Shown here: piece by piece, positions 15,604 through 22,940 of the stretch | Position numbering within the stretch: position 1 is the stretch's first letter | How the letters are laid out: every line of letters starts with the position of its first letter | DNA from: Micromonospora tulbaghiae | GTDB lineage: Bacteria; Actinomycetota; Actinomycetes; Mycobacteriales; Micromonosporaceae | DNA: 64,000 nt | Direction of reading: 5' to 3' | Assembly (NCBI RefSeq): GCF_900091605.1 | Contig: NZ_FMCQ01000003.1 | Span: forward strand, 184,495-248,494 | The notes under the pieces: model-generated | Seen by the model: the letters and a program-made list of their open reading frames with translations, nothing else | Told to the model about the DNA's origin: nothing | Database searches by the model: none | Made by a program: the position numbers and the translations under genes

Positions 15604-16503
15604 TCAGACGAGATCGGCGAATGGCTTCCAACGTAGACCGTGGTCGCCTCGGGAAACTGACTGCAATCGCTTGGCAAATTCGGCCGCGACGCTCGCCGAA
15701 CTCGCGAGAAGCGGCGTGGCAGCAGCGATCATTTTGAGCTCGCGGGCTTCCCGCAGAAGCGGCCAGTTGCGGTCGGACATCACGTCGTACCCGTACGCCT
15801 TGGCGAGCGCCCGATGCGCCCCGGTCTTTCCGAAGCGGGCCTCGCCCACAGCGACCGCTGCCAGGTCCACCTGCCAAGGCCCAAGACAAGTGGCGTCGAA
15901 GTCGCAGAGCAGGATGCCGCCCGATGCATCCCGGAGCAGGTTGCCGACGTGTGCGTCCCCGTGGATGAGCGACTGCTCCGCGCGCTGGTTGAGATCGGCG
16001 ACCTGCGGCTCCAAGCGGTCGCACCACGTCACCAGGTAGTCGTGGTCCTCTGCGCTCAACCCGTCGGCATCCGCCAAGCGTCGGCGCGCGTCCCCGATCG
16101 GATCCCAGGTGGCCAGTGGGAAGGGTGGGGGTCCGAGCGCATGAAACCGCCGCAGCACCGAGCCGAGGTCATCGACCGTCGGAGTGGGCGCGGCGGGTGG
16201 CACGTAAGTCCAGACCGAGGCAGCCAAGTCACCGACCGTCACAGGCTGCGCAACGCCAGGCGCCAGCCGGATCGTGGGCGCGTCCAGCTCGGCGAACCAG
16301 CGCGCCAGTTGAACGACCTTCGTCACCCGGTCCCGGAGCCGGTGCGTCCGCGCGATGCGGATGACGAGCCCGGAATCCGGCAACGCGAACACGGCGTTGT
16401 TGGTCAGCCGCAGGAGGCGGGCATCCTCGGTCGGCACCTCAAGTCCGCTGGCGATCTCCCGCATGGCGCGGGTCATCGCTTCTTCCGAGAACCGTCCGCT
16501 CAT
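15604..16503 (-). CDS. APH-family phosphotransferase
   Basis: 299 residues starting ATG 16503 (MSGRFSEEAM). The kinase-fold motifs are SLIHGDAHVGNLL (catalytic loop, ~190-202) and LLCDFDATCLGPWQVDLA (metal-binding DFD, ~210-227); the N lobe has FALPDSGLVIRIAR with the probable ATP lysine replaced by Arg. Its ATG overlaps the stop of the XRE-TPR gene by 4 bp. That regulator-kinase pairing recurs in actinomycetes, so the kinase probably acts with its regulator rather than in antibiotic resistance (inference). Substrate is unknown. Confidence 0.85.
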   Translation of the reverse strand: MSGRFSEEAMTRAMREIASGLEVPTEDARLLRLTNNAVFALPDSGLVIRIARTHRLRDRVTKVVQLARWFAELDAPTIRLAPGVAQPVTVGDLAASVWTYVPPAAPTPTVDDLGSVLRRFHALGPPPFPLATWDPIGDARRRLADADGLSAEDHDYLVTWCDRLEPQVADLNQRAEQSLIHGDAHVGNLLRDASGGILLCDFDATCLGPWQVDLAAVAVGEARFGKTGAHRALAKAYGYDVMSDRNWPLLREARELKMIAAATPLLASSASVAAEFAKRLQSVSRGDHGLRWKPFADLV

Positions 16504-17936
16504 ACGGTGGCCGCAGCTCGTGCGGTAAGGATCCGTTCGAATTCGGCAACGACGGGAAGGTGGCGGTGCCGTCCGAGATCGCGCCGCAGGTTGAGTACTC
16601 GATCAACCACTCGACTGGAACTCAGCGCACGCGACTGCTCGACCACGCGCGTGCCGACAGCGACCGCCCGCTCGGGCTCATCGGTGAGGAAGAGCGCGCT
16701 GCACAAGCCGACCTCGTTCAGGACCATGCTGCGGACGTTCGCCGGGCCGAAGGCGACGATCGCCTCTTCGACGCTCCGCACCGCCTGTGCCGCGTGCGTT
16801 CCGGCCTGCCGGGCCATGTCACGGTACACGCGGCCGTACTGGGCTAGCAGTTCGCCACGGTCGTAGAAGGCCATCCAGGTCGGCTCGCGATCGGGATCCA
16901 CACGCTCGAACTGATCGCTCGCGCGACCGAGGAGGGTCAGCGCGCTTCGGTGGTCGCCGAGTGCGGCTGTCGAGGCGGCCTCCGCGCCCCAGAGCAGCGC
17001 CCTCACCGCCGGAGTCGCCCGCGACCCCAGCTCTGAGTGGGCCAGCCTCAGCGCGGCCAGAGCATCCTGGTTGTGCCGAAGGTGCTGTAGCTGCTTGGCC
17101 TGCGAGTAGCGGATCAGGGCCGCCAGCGGGGCATCGTCAGCGGACATCGCGGCCCGCTCGCCAGCGGCGAAATGCCGCTGAGCGTCCGCGTGCCGGCCGG
17201 CGTCCAGCGCGGTCCAGCCGGCCAACTGACGCGCCGCCGCGACCGCCGCGACCAGGCGGGGTGTCAGCCCGGGCGCGTGTGACCAGTCGAGCATGCGATA
17301 CACCGACTCCGCGAACCGGGCGACCTCGCGATAGAGCAGGCCGCCACCGCATTCATAGTCGACCGACCGGTAGAGCTCCAGGACTGCGTTCAGCCGAGAG
17401 ACGTCCGCACTGCCGATACGCCGGGGCCGGGGCTGCTCAGCGACCCCGACCAGCCCGGCTCCTGCCGACACCGCGGCGATGCCGGCCAGAAGGGTTCGCC
17501 GGCCCAGGTCTGGTGTTGCGCGGATCCCGTCGGTCGGAGCGCTGACCGGGGAGTCTGGACCGACTGAGAACCAGAGAGACCTCGGCGGGATGCGGAGCAC
17601 GGTCGCCCAATGCGTCAGCCGGTCGAGATGCACCAGGGCGGGACCGTTCTCGATCCGGCTCAACTGTGCCTGCGTGATCCCCAACCACCCCGCGACGACG
17701 CTCTGCGGCAGCGGGCTCCGCCCGTGGTACGGGTGGTGGCGGTACGCCCGGATCACCTGCCCGAGATGCCGCCGGGCCAACGCCGTCCGTACCGGTTCAT
17801 GGTCCCAGAACGAGTCGGGCATCCCGGGCGGCATGCTGAGGCGGTCGCGTTCGGCGGCCTGGCAGGGCGCGCAGCGTCCCGTGCTGTTGTCGCGCGCCAG
17901 GCGGCCTCCGCAGCGGGGGCAGTTCGCAGGTGTCAC
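16500..17936 (-). CDS. XRE-family regulator with N-terminal zinc ribbon and TPR-like C-terminus
   Basis: About 478 residues from GTG 17936, chosen because a gagg site precedes it and because it includes the zinc ribbon (CPRCG...CAPC, residues ~6-25) that open with such regulators. The helix-turn-helix follows at ~50-110 (VVAGWLGITQAQLSRIENG). A hydrophobic patch LLAGIAAVSAGAGLVGVA lies near 155-175, and the rest is alpha-helical TPR-like repeats (AGRHADAQRHFAAGERAAM; AALGDHRSALTLLGRASDQF). Such proteins usually bind a peptide or small ligand through the TPRs and control their own operon. Coupled by ATGA to the phosphotransferase. Confidence 0.82.
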   Translation of the reverse strand: MTPANCPRCGGRLARDNSTGRCAPCQAAERDRLSMPPGMPDSFWDHEPVRTALARRHLGQVIRAYRHHPYHGRSPLPQSVVAGWLGITQAQLSRIENGPALVHLDRLTHWATVLRIPPRSLWFSVGPDSPVSAPTDGIRATPDLGRRTLLAGIAAVSAGAGLVGVAEQPRPRRIGSADVSRLNAVLELYRSVDYECGGGLLYREVARFAESVYRMLDWSHAPGLTPRLVAAVAAARQLAGWTALDAGRHADAQRHFAAGERAAMSADDAPLAALIRYSQAKQLQHLRHNQDALAALRLAHSELGSRATPAVRALLWGAEAASTAALGDHRSALTLLGRASDQFERVDPDREPTWMAFYDRGELLAQYGRVYRDMARQAGTHAAQAVRSVEEAIVAFGPANVRSMVLNEVGLCSALFLTDEPERAVAVGTRVVEQSRALSSSRVVDRVLNLRRDLGRHRHLPVVAEFERILTARAAATV

Positions 17937-18248
17937 CGGTAACCTCGCCGTTCGCGGAGAACCCGTGTCCGAAGTCGAGCCTAGCCATTCAACCCGTTCC
18001 GGAGCGGCCCGGTATACGCACCGTGCATATCGCCGGATGTCTCGTGACGGTGACCGAGCGTATGCGGTGTGTGCATGACGGCCACGATCATCAGGGCATG
18101 CGCCTCCTGCTGAGAAGGGCTGAGGGTCAGCGCATGGCCCGGGGCGGGTGCTGGGCTCCGGCGGCACCGCGTCCCCCGATCGCGGCGTCCGCCGTCCCCG
18201 CCCGCTCCGGCGCCACTCCACGAGACCCGACCCCGGAGGCGCCTGCCG
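17937..18248. promoter_or_regulatory. Divergent promoter region with GCATA-type operator candidates
   Basis: 312 bp between the XRE-TPR gene and the small-gene cluster. It holds an imperfect palindrome tacgcaccgtgcata (18015-18029, one mismatched pair) and a second looser pair tatgc/gcatg (18061-18077). These A/T-containing sites stand out from the GC-rich surroundings and are placed to bind the XRE regulator. No gene is convincing in 18080-18248; a SD-like cggagg occurs shortly before 18249. Confidence 0.35.
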
Positions 18249-18479
18249 ATGTCCGCCGTACTCGCCGACTTCCCCGTCCTCACCCCGGTCACCGACGAGG
18301 ACCTGCTCGTTGCCGCGCTGGCCGTGCGCGTGCACGTGCCCGAGCACTGGCCGCAGGGACCGCTGTGCCGCAGCGAGCGCGTCCCGTACCCCTGCCGGCT
18401 GGCCCGGTGGGGGAGGGCGACGCTCGCCGCGGCCGGGCTGCCCGACGAGGCCGTGGCGGCCGGGGCGGCGGCGTCGTGA
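18249..18479 (+). CDS. Small protein of the two-Cys PCRLxRWG family
   Basis: 76 residues, MSAVLADFPVLTPVTDEDLL at the start. The core EHWPQGPLCRSERVPYPCRLARWG closely matches EEWPAGPKCRNDGSSFPCRLHRWG in the 55491-56036 gene, so both belong to one small family with two conserved cysteines and a following helix (ATLAAAGLPDEAV). Two cysteines nine apart could form a disulfide or bind metal with a partner. It overlaps the next gene by GTGA. Function is unknown. Confidence 0.7.
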   Translation: MSAVLADFPVLTPVTDEDLLVAALAVRVHVPEHWPQGPLCRSERVPYPCRLARWGRATLAAAGLPDEAVAAGAAAS

Positions 18480-18718
18480 TCTACGTGACCGGCGAGCGGG
18501 TGCAGGCGTACCAGGTGCGCAGCGCCTTCTTCGACACCCGCTGGCGTGGCCTGGACCCGGCGCAGGTGCACGACTACCTGTGCCGGGTCGCCGACGAGAT
18601 GGATCGCCTGCACCGGGAGCTGACCACGGCGCGCACCGAGTCGGAGCGGGTCCGCCAGGCGCTGCGGCAGTGGCAGTCCCGCCACAACGGCTGCCGGCGA
18701 CGCGGCCACGATGGCTGA
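18476..18718 (+). CDS. Small DivIVA-domain-like coiled-coil protein
   Basis: 80 residues from GTG 18476, overlapping the previous stop (GTGA). The sequence VRSAFFDTRWRGLDPAQVHDYLCRVADEMDRLHREL has the DivIVA N-terminal pattern (RGxDxxxVxxxLxxVAxExxxL), followed by a short helix rich in Glu and Arg and a basic tail. DivIVA/Wag31 proteins are much longer; this is a one-domain version. A role at curved membrane or as an adaptor is conceivable but not shown. Overlaps the next gene by 8 bp. Confidence 0.7.
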   Translation: MIYVTGERVQAYQVRSAFFDTRWRGLDPAQVHDYLCRVADEMDRLHRELTTARTESERVRQALRQWQSRHNGCRRRGHDG

Positions 18719-18965
18719 GCCGCGCTGGATCGTCCACCTGCCGACCACGCTGACCAGCCGGGACGCCGCCGTCGAGCTGGCCGCCGCGCTCGCCCGGTCG
18801 CTCGGGCACGTGGATGCCGTCGACTTCGCTGAGACGACGCTCAGCGAGGAGGACGCGCAGCACCTGCGGTACCGGGTCTGGTGCGACATGCGGCTGCCCG
18901 GCGGCGGGCGCTGCGGACGCCGGGATGGTCACGGCGGGTGGTGCGAGGCGACAGAGCTGCGGTGA
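18711..18965 (+). CDS. Small protein of unknown function, Cys/Gly-rich C-terminus
   Basis: 84 residues from ATG 18711, overlapping the DivIVA-like gene by 8 bp, so the three small genes form one translational unit. The N-terminal part (RWIVHLPTTLTSRDAAVELA) looks like a small alpha/beta fold, with a Cys-containing end (VWCDM...GGGRCGRRDGHGGWC). Three cysteines within the last 30 residues suggest metal binding or disulfides. I do not recognise the family. Confidence 0.6.
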   Translation: MAEPRWIVHLPTTLTSRDAAVELAAALARSLGHVDAVDFAETTLSEEDAQHLRYRVWCDMRLPGGGRCGRRDGHGGWCEATELR

Positions 18966-19116
18966 CGTCGACGCTCTTTCGGCGTGTCGATCGATGAACG
19001 TCCTGGTGACGGGCCGGTCCGCTGGGAGCGGTCCCAAACGGGGCGACCATCCACCCTGTACGGTCGCTACACTCCCCGAAACGCCCGGAAACGCCACACG
19101 GAGTCTGGAGACGCCT

Positions 19117-19944
19117 GTGACCCGCGACAAGGCCGCACCGCCCGGAATCGACGTCACCATTCCCAGCGTGGCCCGGGTCTACGACTACTTCCTGGGCGGC
19201 AAGGACAACTTCGAGGTCGACCGGAAGGTCGCCGAGCACGCCCTGCGGATCACGCCGGACGGGCCGGCCGCCGGTCAGGCGAACCGGGCGTTCCTGCGCC
19301 GGGTGATCCGCTACCTCGTGACCGAGGAGGGCATCGACCAGTTCCTCGACATCGGGTCGGGCCTGCCCACCCAGGGCAACGTGCACGAGGTCGCCGTCGA
19401 GCACAACCCGGCGGCCCGGGTGGTGTACGTGGACAACGACCCGATCGTCCTGGCGCACGGGCGCGCGCTGCTCGCCGCGGAGGGCACCGCGACAGTGATC
19501 CAGGCCGACATCCGGGAACCGGAGGAGATCCTCAACGACCCGGACGTCCGCCGGTTCCTCGACTTCGACCGCCCGGTCGGGCTGCTGCTGTTCGCGATCC
19601 TGCACCACATCGGCGACGACGAGGATCCGCGATCGGTCGCGGCGGCGCTGATCGACGCGCTGCCGTCCGGCAGCTACGTCGCGATCTCGCACTTCCGCGA
19701 CCCGGGTGAGCGGGATCCGGAAGGCTCCCGCAAGGCCCGCGAGGTCGAGCGGGTGTTCAACGAGTCGCTCGGTACCGGCCGCTGGCGTACCGACGAGGAG
19801 ATCCTCGCCTTCGCCGACGGGCTGACGGTGCTGGAGCCGGGCCTGGTGCCGCTGGCCGAGTGGCGTCCGGACCCGGACGCGCCGGCCCAGCAGCAGACCG
19901 ACACCTACCACACCTTCGTCGGACTGCTCGCCCGCAAGCCGTAG
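19117..19944 (+). CDS. SAM-dependent methyltransferase, DUF574 family
   Basis: 275 residues from GTG 19117 (GGAG 7-10 bases upstream); the longer frame is a shadow of the small genes. Diagnostic residues: IPSVARVYDYFLGGKDNFEVDR at the start, GIDQFLDIGSGLPTQGNVHEVA (SAM motif I), RVVYVDNDPIVLAHGRALL (motif II), and LLLFAILHHIGDDEDP. This is the actinobacterial DUF574/PF04672 SAM-methyltransferase family, typically of unknown substrate and often near XRE and small genes. It is 151 bp after the small-gene cluster. Confidence 0.9.
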   Translation: MTRDKAAPPGIDVTIPSVARVYDYFLGGKDNFEVDRKVAEHALRITPDGPAAGQANRAFLRRVIRYLVTEEGIDQFLDIGSGLPTQGNVHEVAVEHNPAARVVYVDNDPIVLAHGRALLAAEGTATVIQADIREPEEILNDPDVRRFLDFDRPVGLLLFAILHHIGDDEDPRSVAAALIDALPSGSYVAISHFRDPGERDPEGSRKAREVERVFNESLGTGRWRTDEEILAFADGLTVLEPGLVPLAEWRPDPDAPAQQQTDTYHTFVGLLARKP

Positions 19945-19967
19945 GCGCCCGCTCGTGGACGCTTCGA

Positions 19968-19986
19968 GCCCTCCGGGTACGAGGGC
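19968..19986. terminator. Hairpin between convergent genes
   Basis: gccctc (19968-19973) pairs with gagggc (19981-19986) across a 7-nt loop; weaker outer pairing (gcgcccgct near 19946 with agcgggtgc near 19993) extends it. It lies between the methyltransferase and the convergent membrane-protein gene. Confidence 0.4.
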
Positions 19987-20007
19987 CCTGCCAGCGGGTG
20001 CGGACGC

Positions 20008-20775
20008 TCAGCCAAGCTCCTCTTCGCCCTCCTCGAACCGTGCCAACACGGCGGACAGGTCCCGCAGGAACGCGTCGACCTGGACGCGGTCATAACCGTG
20101 CGCGACGAGCGGCAACTCGACCGGGGCGTGTTCGACCCGTACCTTCGCCGCGAGGTGCAGCAGGAGGTCCTCCGACCGCAGTGCCTCCCGGCCCTTCTGC
20201 ACGAGGGCGTCGACGGCAGCCCGATCGTATCCGCGTGCTTCGATCGGGAAGTCGGCTGAGTCGAAACGCTGCCGGACGAGCCGGCGGTGGTCGGTGAAAC
20301 GGGTGCCGCCGTACCGGGCGAGGGCGTCGGCCACCTGGTCCGTCTTCTCCCGGACGTCGTGCACTTCGAGCAGGACCAGGCAGGGCCGGTCGTCCAACGG
20401 GCTGCGGTGGGTCAGCGGGAGGTCGAGGGCCGACGTGGCGGCGGGTACGAGCAGCAGCAACGGCGACGGCATCCTCTTGTCGGACAGAACCGGAGGTGGC
20501 TGGTACAGGACCAGGTGGTCGATCTCCGCCCAGGGCAGCAGCCGGTTCAGCCCGGCTGTCCGGACGGTCAAGCCTTCGAAGCTGATGTGGAACCGGAATG
20601 GCCGCATCGCCGTGACGATGCCCGCGAAGCCGGCAAGCATGACGAGCCCGCCGAAGATCAGCCCGCCGATCAGTCGCAGGGTGCTGCCGGTCAGCCCGGA
20701 CAGCACCATGCAGAAACCGAGCGGCAGCAGGAAGAAGCCGATGACAAGACCGGCGCGACTGCGGTGCAGGTCCAT
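20008..20775 (-). CDS. Membrane protein with PH-like domain and two DivIVA-like repeats
   Basis: 255 residues. Two hydrophobic helices (about 8-28 and 34-58) form an N-terminal hairpin. A beta-rich stretch follows (FRFHISFEGLTVRTAGLNRLLPWAEIDHLVLYQPP), typical of bacterial PH-like domains. The C-terminal 80 residues hold two copies of a DivIVA-like unit: FPIEARGYDRAAVDALVQKG and LPLVAHGYDRVQVDAFLRDL. The repeated (R/H)GYDRxxVDAxL core suggests a membrane-anchored scaffold. It is convergent with the methyltransferase. Function is unknown. Confidence 0.7.
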   Translation of the reverse strand: MDLHRSRAGLVIGFFLLPLGFCMVLSGLTGSTLRLIGGLIFGGLVMLAGFAGIVTAMRPFRFHISFEGLTVRTAGLNRLLPWAEIDHLVLYQPPPVLSDKRMPSPLLLLVPAATSALDLPLTHRSPLDDRPCLVLLEVHDVREKTDQVADALARYGGTRFTDHRRLVRQRFDSADFPIEARGYDRAAVDALVQKGREALRSEDLLLHLAAKVRVEHAPVELPLVAHGYDRVQVDAFLRDLSAVLARFEEGEEELG

Positions 20776-20893
20776 CGTCTCACCCGCGTTTCCCCGTCTT
20801 TCCTGACTGACAGCGTGACAGTCGGGTGCAAGGTGATCGATGAGGCAGACGGCGATCTTCCTGGCGGCGGCGCGCGGTCCTGGCCGGGGGCAT

Positions 20894-20940
20894 GTTAAGA
20901 AGGGGCCCCGCCTCTACCGGAGACGTTAAAAGGGGGCCCT
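20894..20940. repeat. Direct repeat of a GTTAAxAxGGGGCCC element
   Basis: Two copies 31 bp apart, gttaagaaggggcccc (20894-20909) and gttaaaagggggccct (20925-20940). The second copy ends 3 bp before the TTG start of the ATPase gene, and its run of G serves as the only visible ribosome-binding sequence. Such GGGGCCC-centred elements look like dispersed genomic repeats. Confidence 0.5.
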
Positions 20941-20943
20941 TCC

Positions 20944-22236
20944 TTGCACGAAGCCGAGCAGGTGATCCAGCGTGTGCTGCGGGATCTGCGCGACGGCACG
21001 CACCGCGGCGTCGTCGTGGACTCGCCTCCCGGCGCCGGGAAGTCGACCCTCGTCGTCCGCGCCGCGATCGAGACCGCCGCCACCGGCGACCCGCTGATGA
21101 TCGTGGCGCAGACCAACGAGCAGGTGGACGACCTCATCGACCGGCTCGGCCGCAGGGCGCCGGAGCTGCGCGTCGGGCGGCTCTCCGCGACCGACTACCG
21201 GCCCACCGAGCGGGTCACCGCCCACCCGGCGGTCCGCGTCGCCGCGAAGGTCGCCGACCTGGGCGGGCCGGCGGTCACCATCGGTACGGCGGCCAAGTGG
21301 GCCACTGTCACCGAGGGGAGCTGGCCGTGGGCGATCGTGGACGAGGCGTACCAGATGCGCGCTGATGCGCTGCTGCGCGTGGCGGGACGGTTCGAGCGGG
21401 CGCTGTTCGTCGGCGACCCCGGTCAGCTCGATCCGTTCAGCACCGTCGAGACGTTCCGCTGGACCGGCCTGACCTGGGATCCGATGCAGTCGGCGGTGGC
21501 CACGCTGCTGCGGCACAACCCGGAGCTGCCGGTCCACCGGCTGCCGGTGTCGTGGCGGCTGCCCGACTCGGCCGTCCCTGTCGTCTCCGCCGCGTTCTAC
21601 CCGTTCACCGGGTTCCGCGCCGGGACCGGGCCGGCCGACCGGGCGCTGACGTTCACCGAGCCCGGCGCGGGTGACGCCTACGACGCCTCGGTCGAGGTGG
21701 CCGCCGTCACCGGCTGGGCGTTGCACGAGCTGCCGGCCCGGCACACCGTGCGTACCGATGGAGAAGCCGCCGCGGCCTGCGCGGAGCTGGCGCTGCGGGT
21801 GCTGCGGCGCGGCGCGGTCGCGGTCAGCGAGGCCGCGCCCGGCGGCGCGCCGGTCACCGCGGACCGGATCGCCGTCGGGGCCGCGCACCGCGACCAGGTC
21901 GCGGCCATCCGGTCCCGGCTGGGCGCGGCCGGGGCGGGCATCACAGTGGACACCGCCAACCGGCTCCAGGGCCGGGAGTACGACGTGACGATCGTGCTGC
22001 ACCCGCTCTCCGGCCGGCGCGACGCCACCGCGTTCCACCTGGAGTCGGGCCGGCTGTGCGTGCTGGCGTCACGGCACCGGCACGCCTGCGTGGTGGTGGC
22101 GCGGGCCGGGATCGGTGAGCTGCTCGACGCGTATCCGTCGACCGAGCGGGTTCACCTGGACGTGCCGGTGAAGTTCCCGGACGGGTGGGAGGCCAACCAG
22201 ACGGTGCTGACCCACCTCGATGCCCACCGGGCGTGA
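20944..22236 (+). CDS. SF1-type ATPase/helicase-like protein
   Basis: 430 residues from TTG 20944. Motifs in order: Walker A DSPPGAGKSTL (~26-36), Walker B/motif II WAIVDEAYQM (~131-139), motif III FVGDPGQLDPF (~155-165), motif IV-V VDTANRLQGREYDVTIV (~335-352), and motif VI LCVLASRHRHACVVVAR (~372-388). This is the pattern of superfamily 1 helicases of the RecD/AAA_30 kind, though short, with no nuclease or extra DNA-binding domain. It is a soluble cytoplasmic protein. The start lies immediately after a dispersed repeat, which supplies the SD. DNA/RNA unwinding is inferred from motifs. Confidence 0.8.
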   Translation: MHEAEQVIQRVLRDLRDGTHRGVVVDSPPGAGKSTLVVRAAIETAATGDPLMIVAQTNEQVDDLIDRLGRRAPELRVGRLSATDYRPTERVTAHPAVRVAAKVADLGGPAVTIGTAAKWATVTEGSWPWAIVDEAYQMRADALLRVAGRFERALFVGDPGQLDPFSTVETFRWTGLTWDPMQSAVATLLRHNPELPVHRLPVSWRLPDSAVPVVSAAFYPFTGFRAGTGPADRALTFTEPGAGDAYDASVEVAAVTGWALHELPARHTVRTDGEAAAACAELALRVLRRGAVAVSEAAPGGAPVTADRIAVGAAHRDQVAAIRSRLGAAGAGITVDTANRLQGREYDVTIVLHPLSGRRDATAFHLESGRLCVLASRHRHACVVVARAGIGELLDAYPSTERVHLDVPVKFPDGWEANQTVLTHLDAHRA

Positions 22237-22311
22237 CGAGGGGCCGTCGCGGCAGGATCGGCGGTCCGTTCGGATCTTCCGGCGCTCGCGGCCGGTGGGC
22301 ACGATGGCCGG

Positions 22312-22566
22312 ATGCATCCTCACGATCCCTATCAGCAGGATCCGTACCAGCACCAGCCGTACCAACAGCAGGCGTACCCGCAACAGCCGTACTATCCGCC
22401 GCCGGCGTTCGCGGAGCAGCCGCGCGAGGGCATGGGCAGGTGGGCGATCGTCCTGTGGGTTGCGGTGCCGGCGCTGCTGGTGATCCTGTGCTGTGCCGGA
22501 TGCGTCGTCTCCGGGTTCGCGGGCGGGTTCATGGAGGGCTTCAACGAGGGCTATTCGTCGTCGTAG
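22312..22566 (+). CDS. Small single-pass membrane protein with Tyr/Gln/Pro-rich N-terminus
   Basis: 84 residues from ATG 22312. The N-terminal 40 residues are a low-complexity Tyr-Gln-Pro stretch (DPYQQDPYQHQPYQQQAYP), followed by one hydrophobic helix at ~45-68 with two adjacent cysteines (LVILCCAGCVVSG), then a Gly/Glu tail. The DPYQ-like repeats resemble the Pro/Tyr/Gln-rich cytoplasmic segments of many actinobacterial membrane proteins. It precedes a run of membrane-protein genes on the same strand and could be cotranscribed with them. Function is unknown. Confidence 0.7.
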   Translation: MHPHDPYQQDPYQHQPYQQQAYPQQPYYPPPAFAEQPREGMGRWAIVLWVAVPALLVILCCAGCVVSGFAGGFMEGFNEGYSSS

Positions 22567-22634
22567 GCGGCGGGCCGGCGGCGCACCGCCGCCCTCGGCG
22601 CGCGGCGCTGGCGGCGGTGCGTTAGACATGGATC

Positions 22635-22940
22635 ATGACCGCGAGCGTGCTGCAGTGGCTGGGCGGGGGTGTGGTGGCGGTGGTCGCCGGTTTCCTCGCC
22701 GCGTCGCTGCCCCGGCGCCGCGCCCGGGCCGAGGGCCGGCGAATCGCCTGGTCGTCGGCGCGGGCGGCGATCCACGACGCCACCGTCAGCCGGGACGCGT
22801 CCCCGGCGACGGTGCCGGAGGCCGAGCGGCTGCTGGCCCACGCCGAGCTGCTCGCCGCCGGACGCGGCGGCGCCGACGCGGCCCGCGCGGCGGCCGAGCA
22901 CGCCCGTCGCGCCGACGAGCTGTGGCGGGCCGGCCGGTGA
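22635..22940 (+). CDS. Small membrane-anchored helical protein
   Basis: 101 residues from ATG 22635. One N-terminal membrane helix (VLQWLGGGVVAVVAGFLAAS) is followed by a basic stop-transfer PRRRARAEGRR and an Ala-rich helical region (VPEAERLLAHAELLAAGRGG). Its stop overlaps the GTG of the next gene (GTGA), so the membrane cluster is translationally coupled from here on. No known family signature. A helical cytoplasmic domain suggests protein-protein contacts. Confidence 0.65.
   Translation: MTASVLQWLGGGVVAVVAGFLAASLPRRRARAEGRRIAWSSARAAIHDATVSRDASPATVPEAERLLAHAELLAAGRGGADAARAAAEHARRADELWRAGR

Noticed and set aside
16500..19160. 886-residue extension of the XRE-TPR frame
   Set aside because: The upper half overlaps the small-gene cluster and has no domain sense; the GTG at 17936 with SD and zinc ribbon is the better start.
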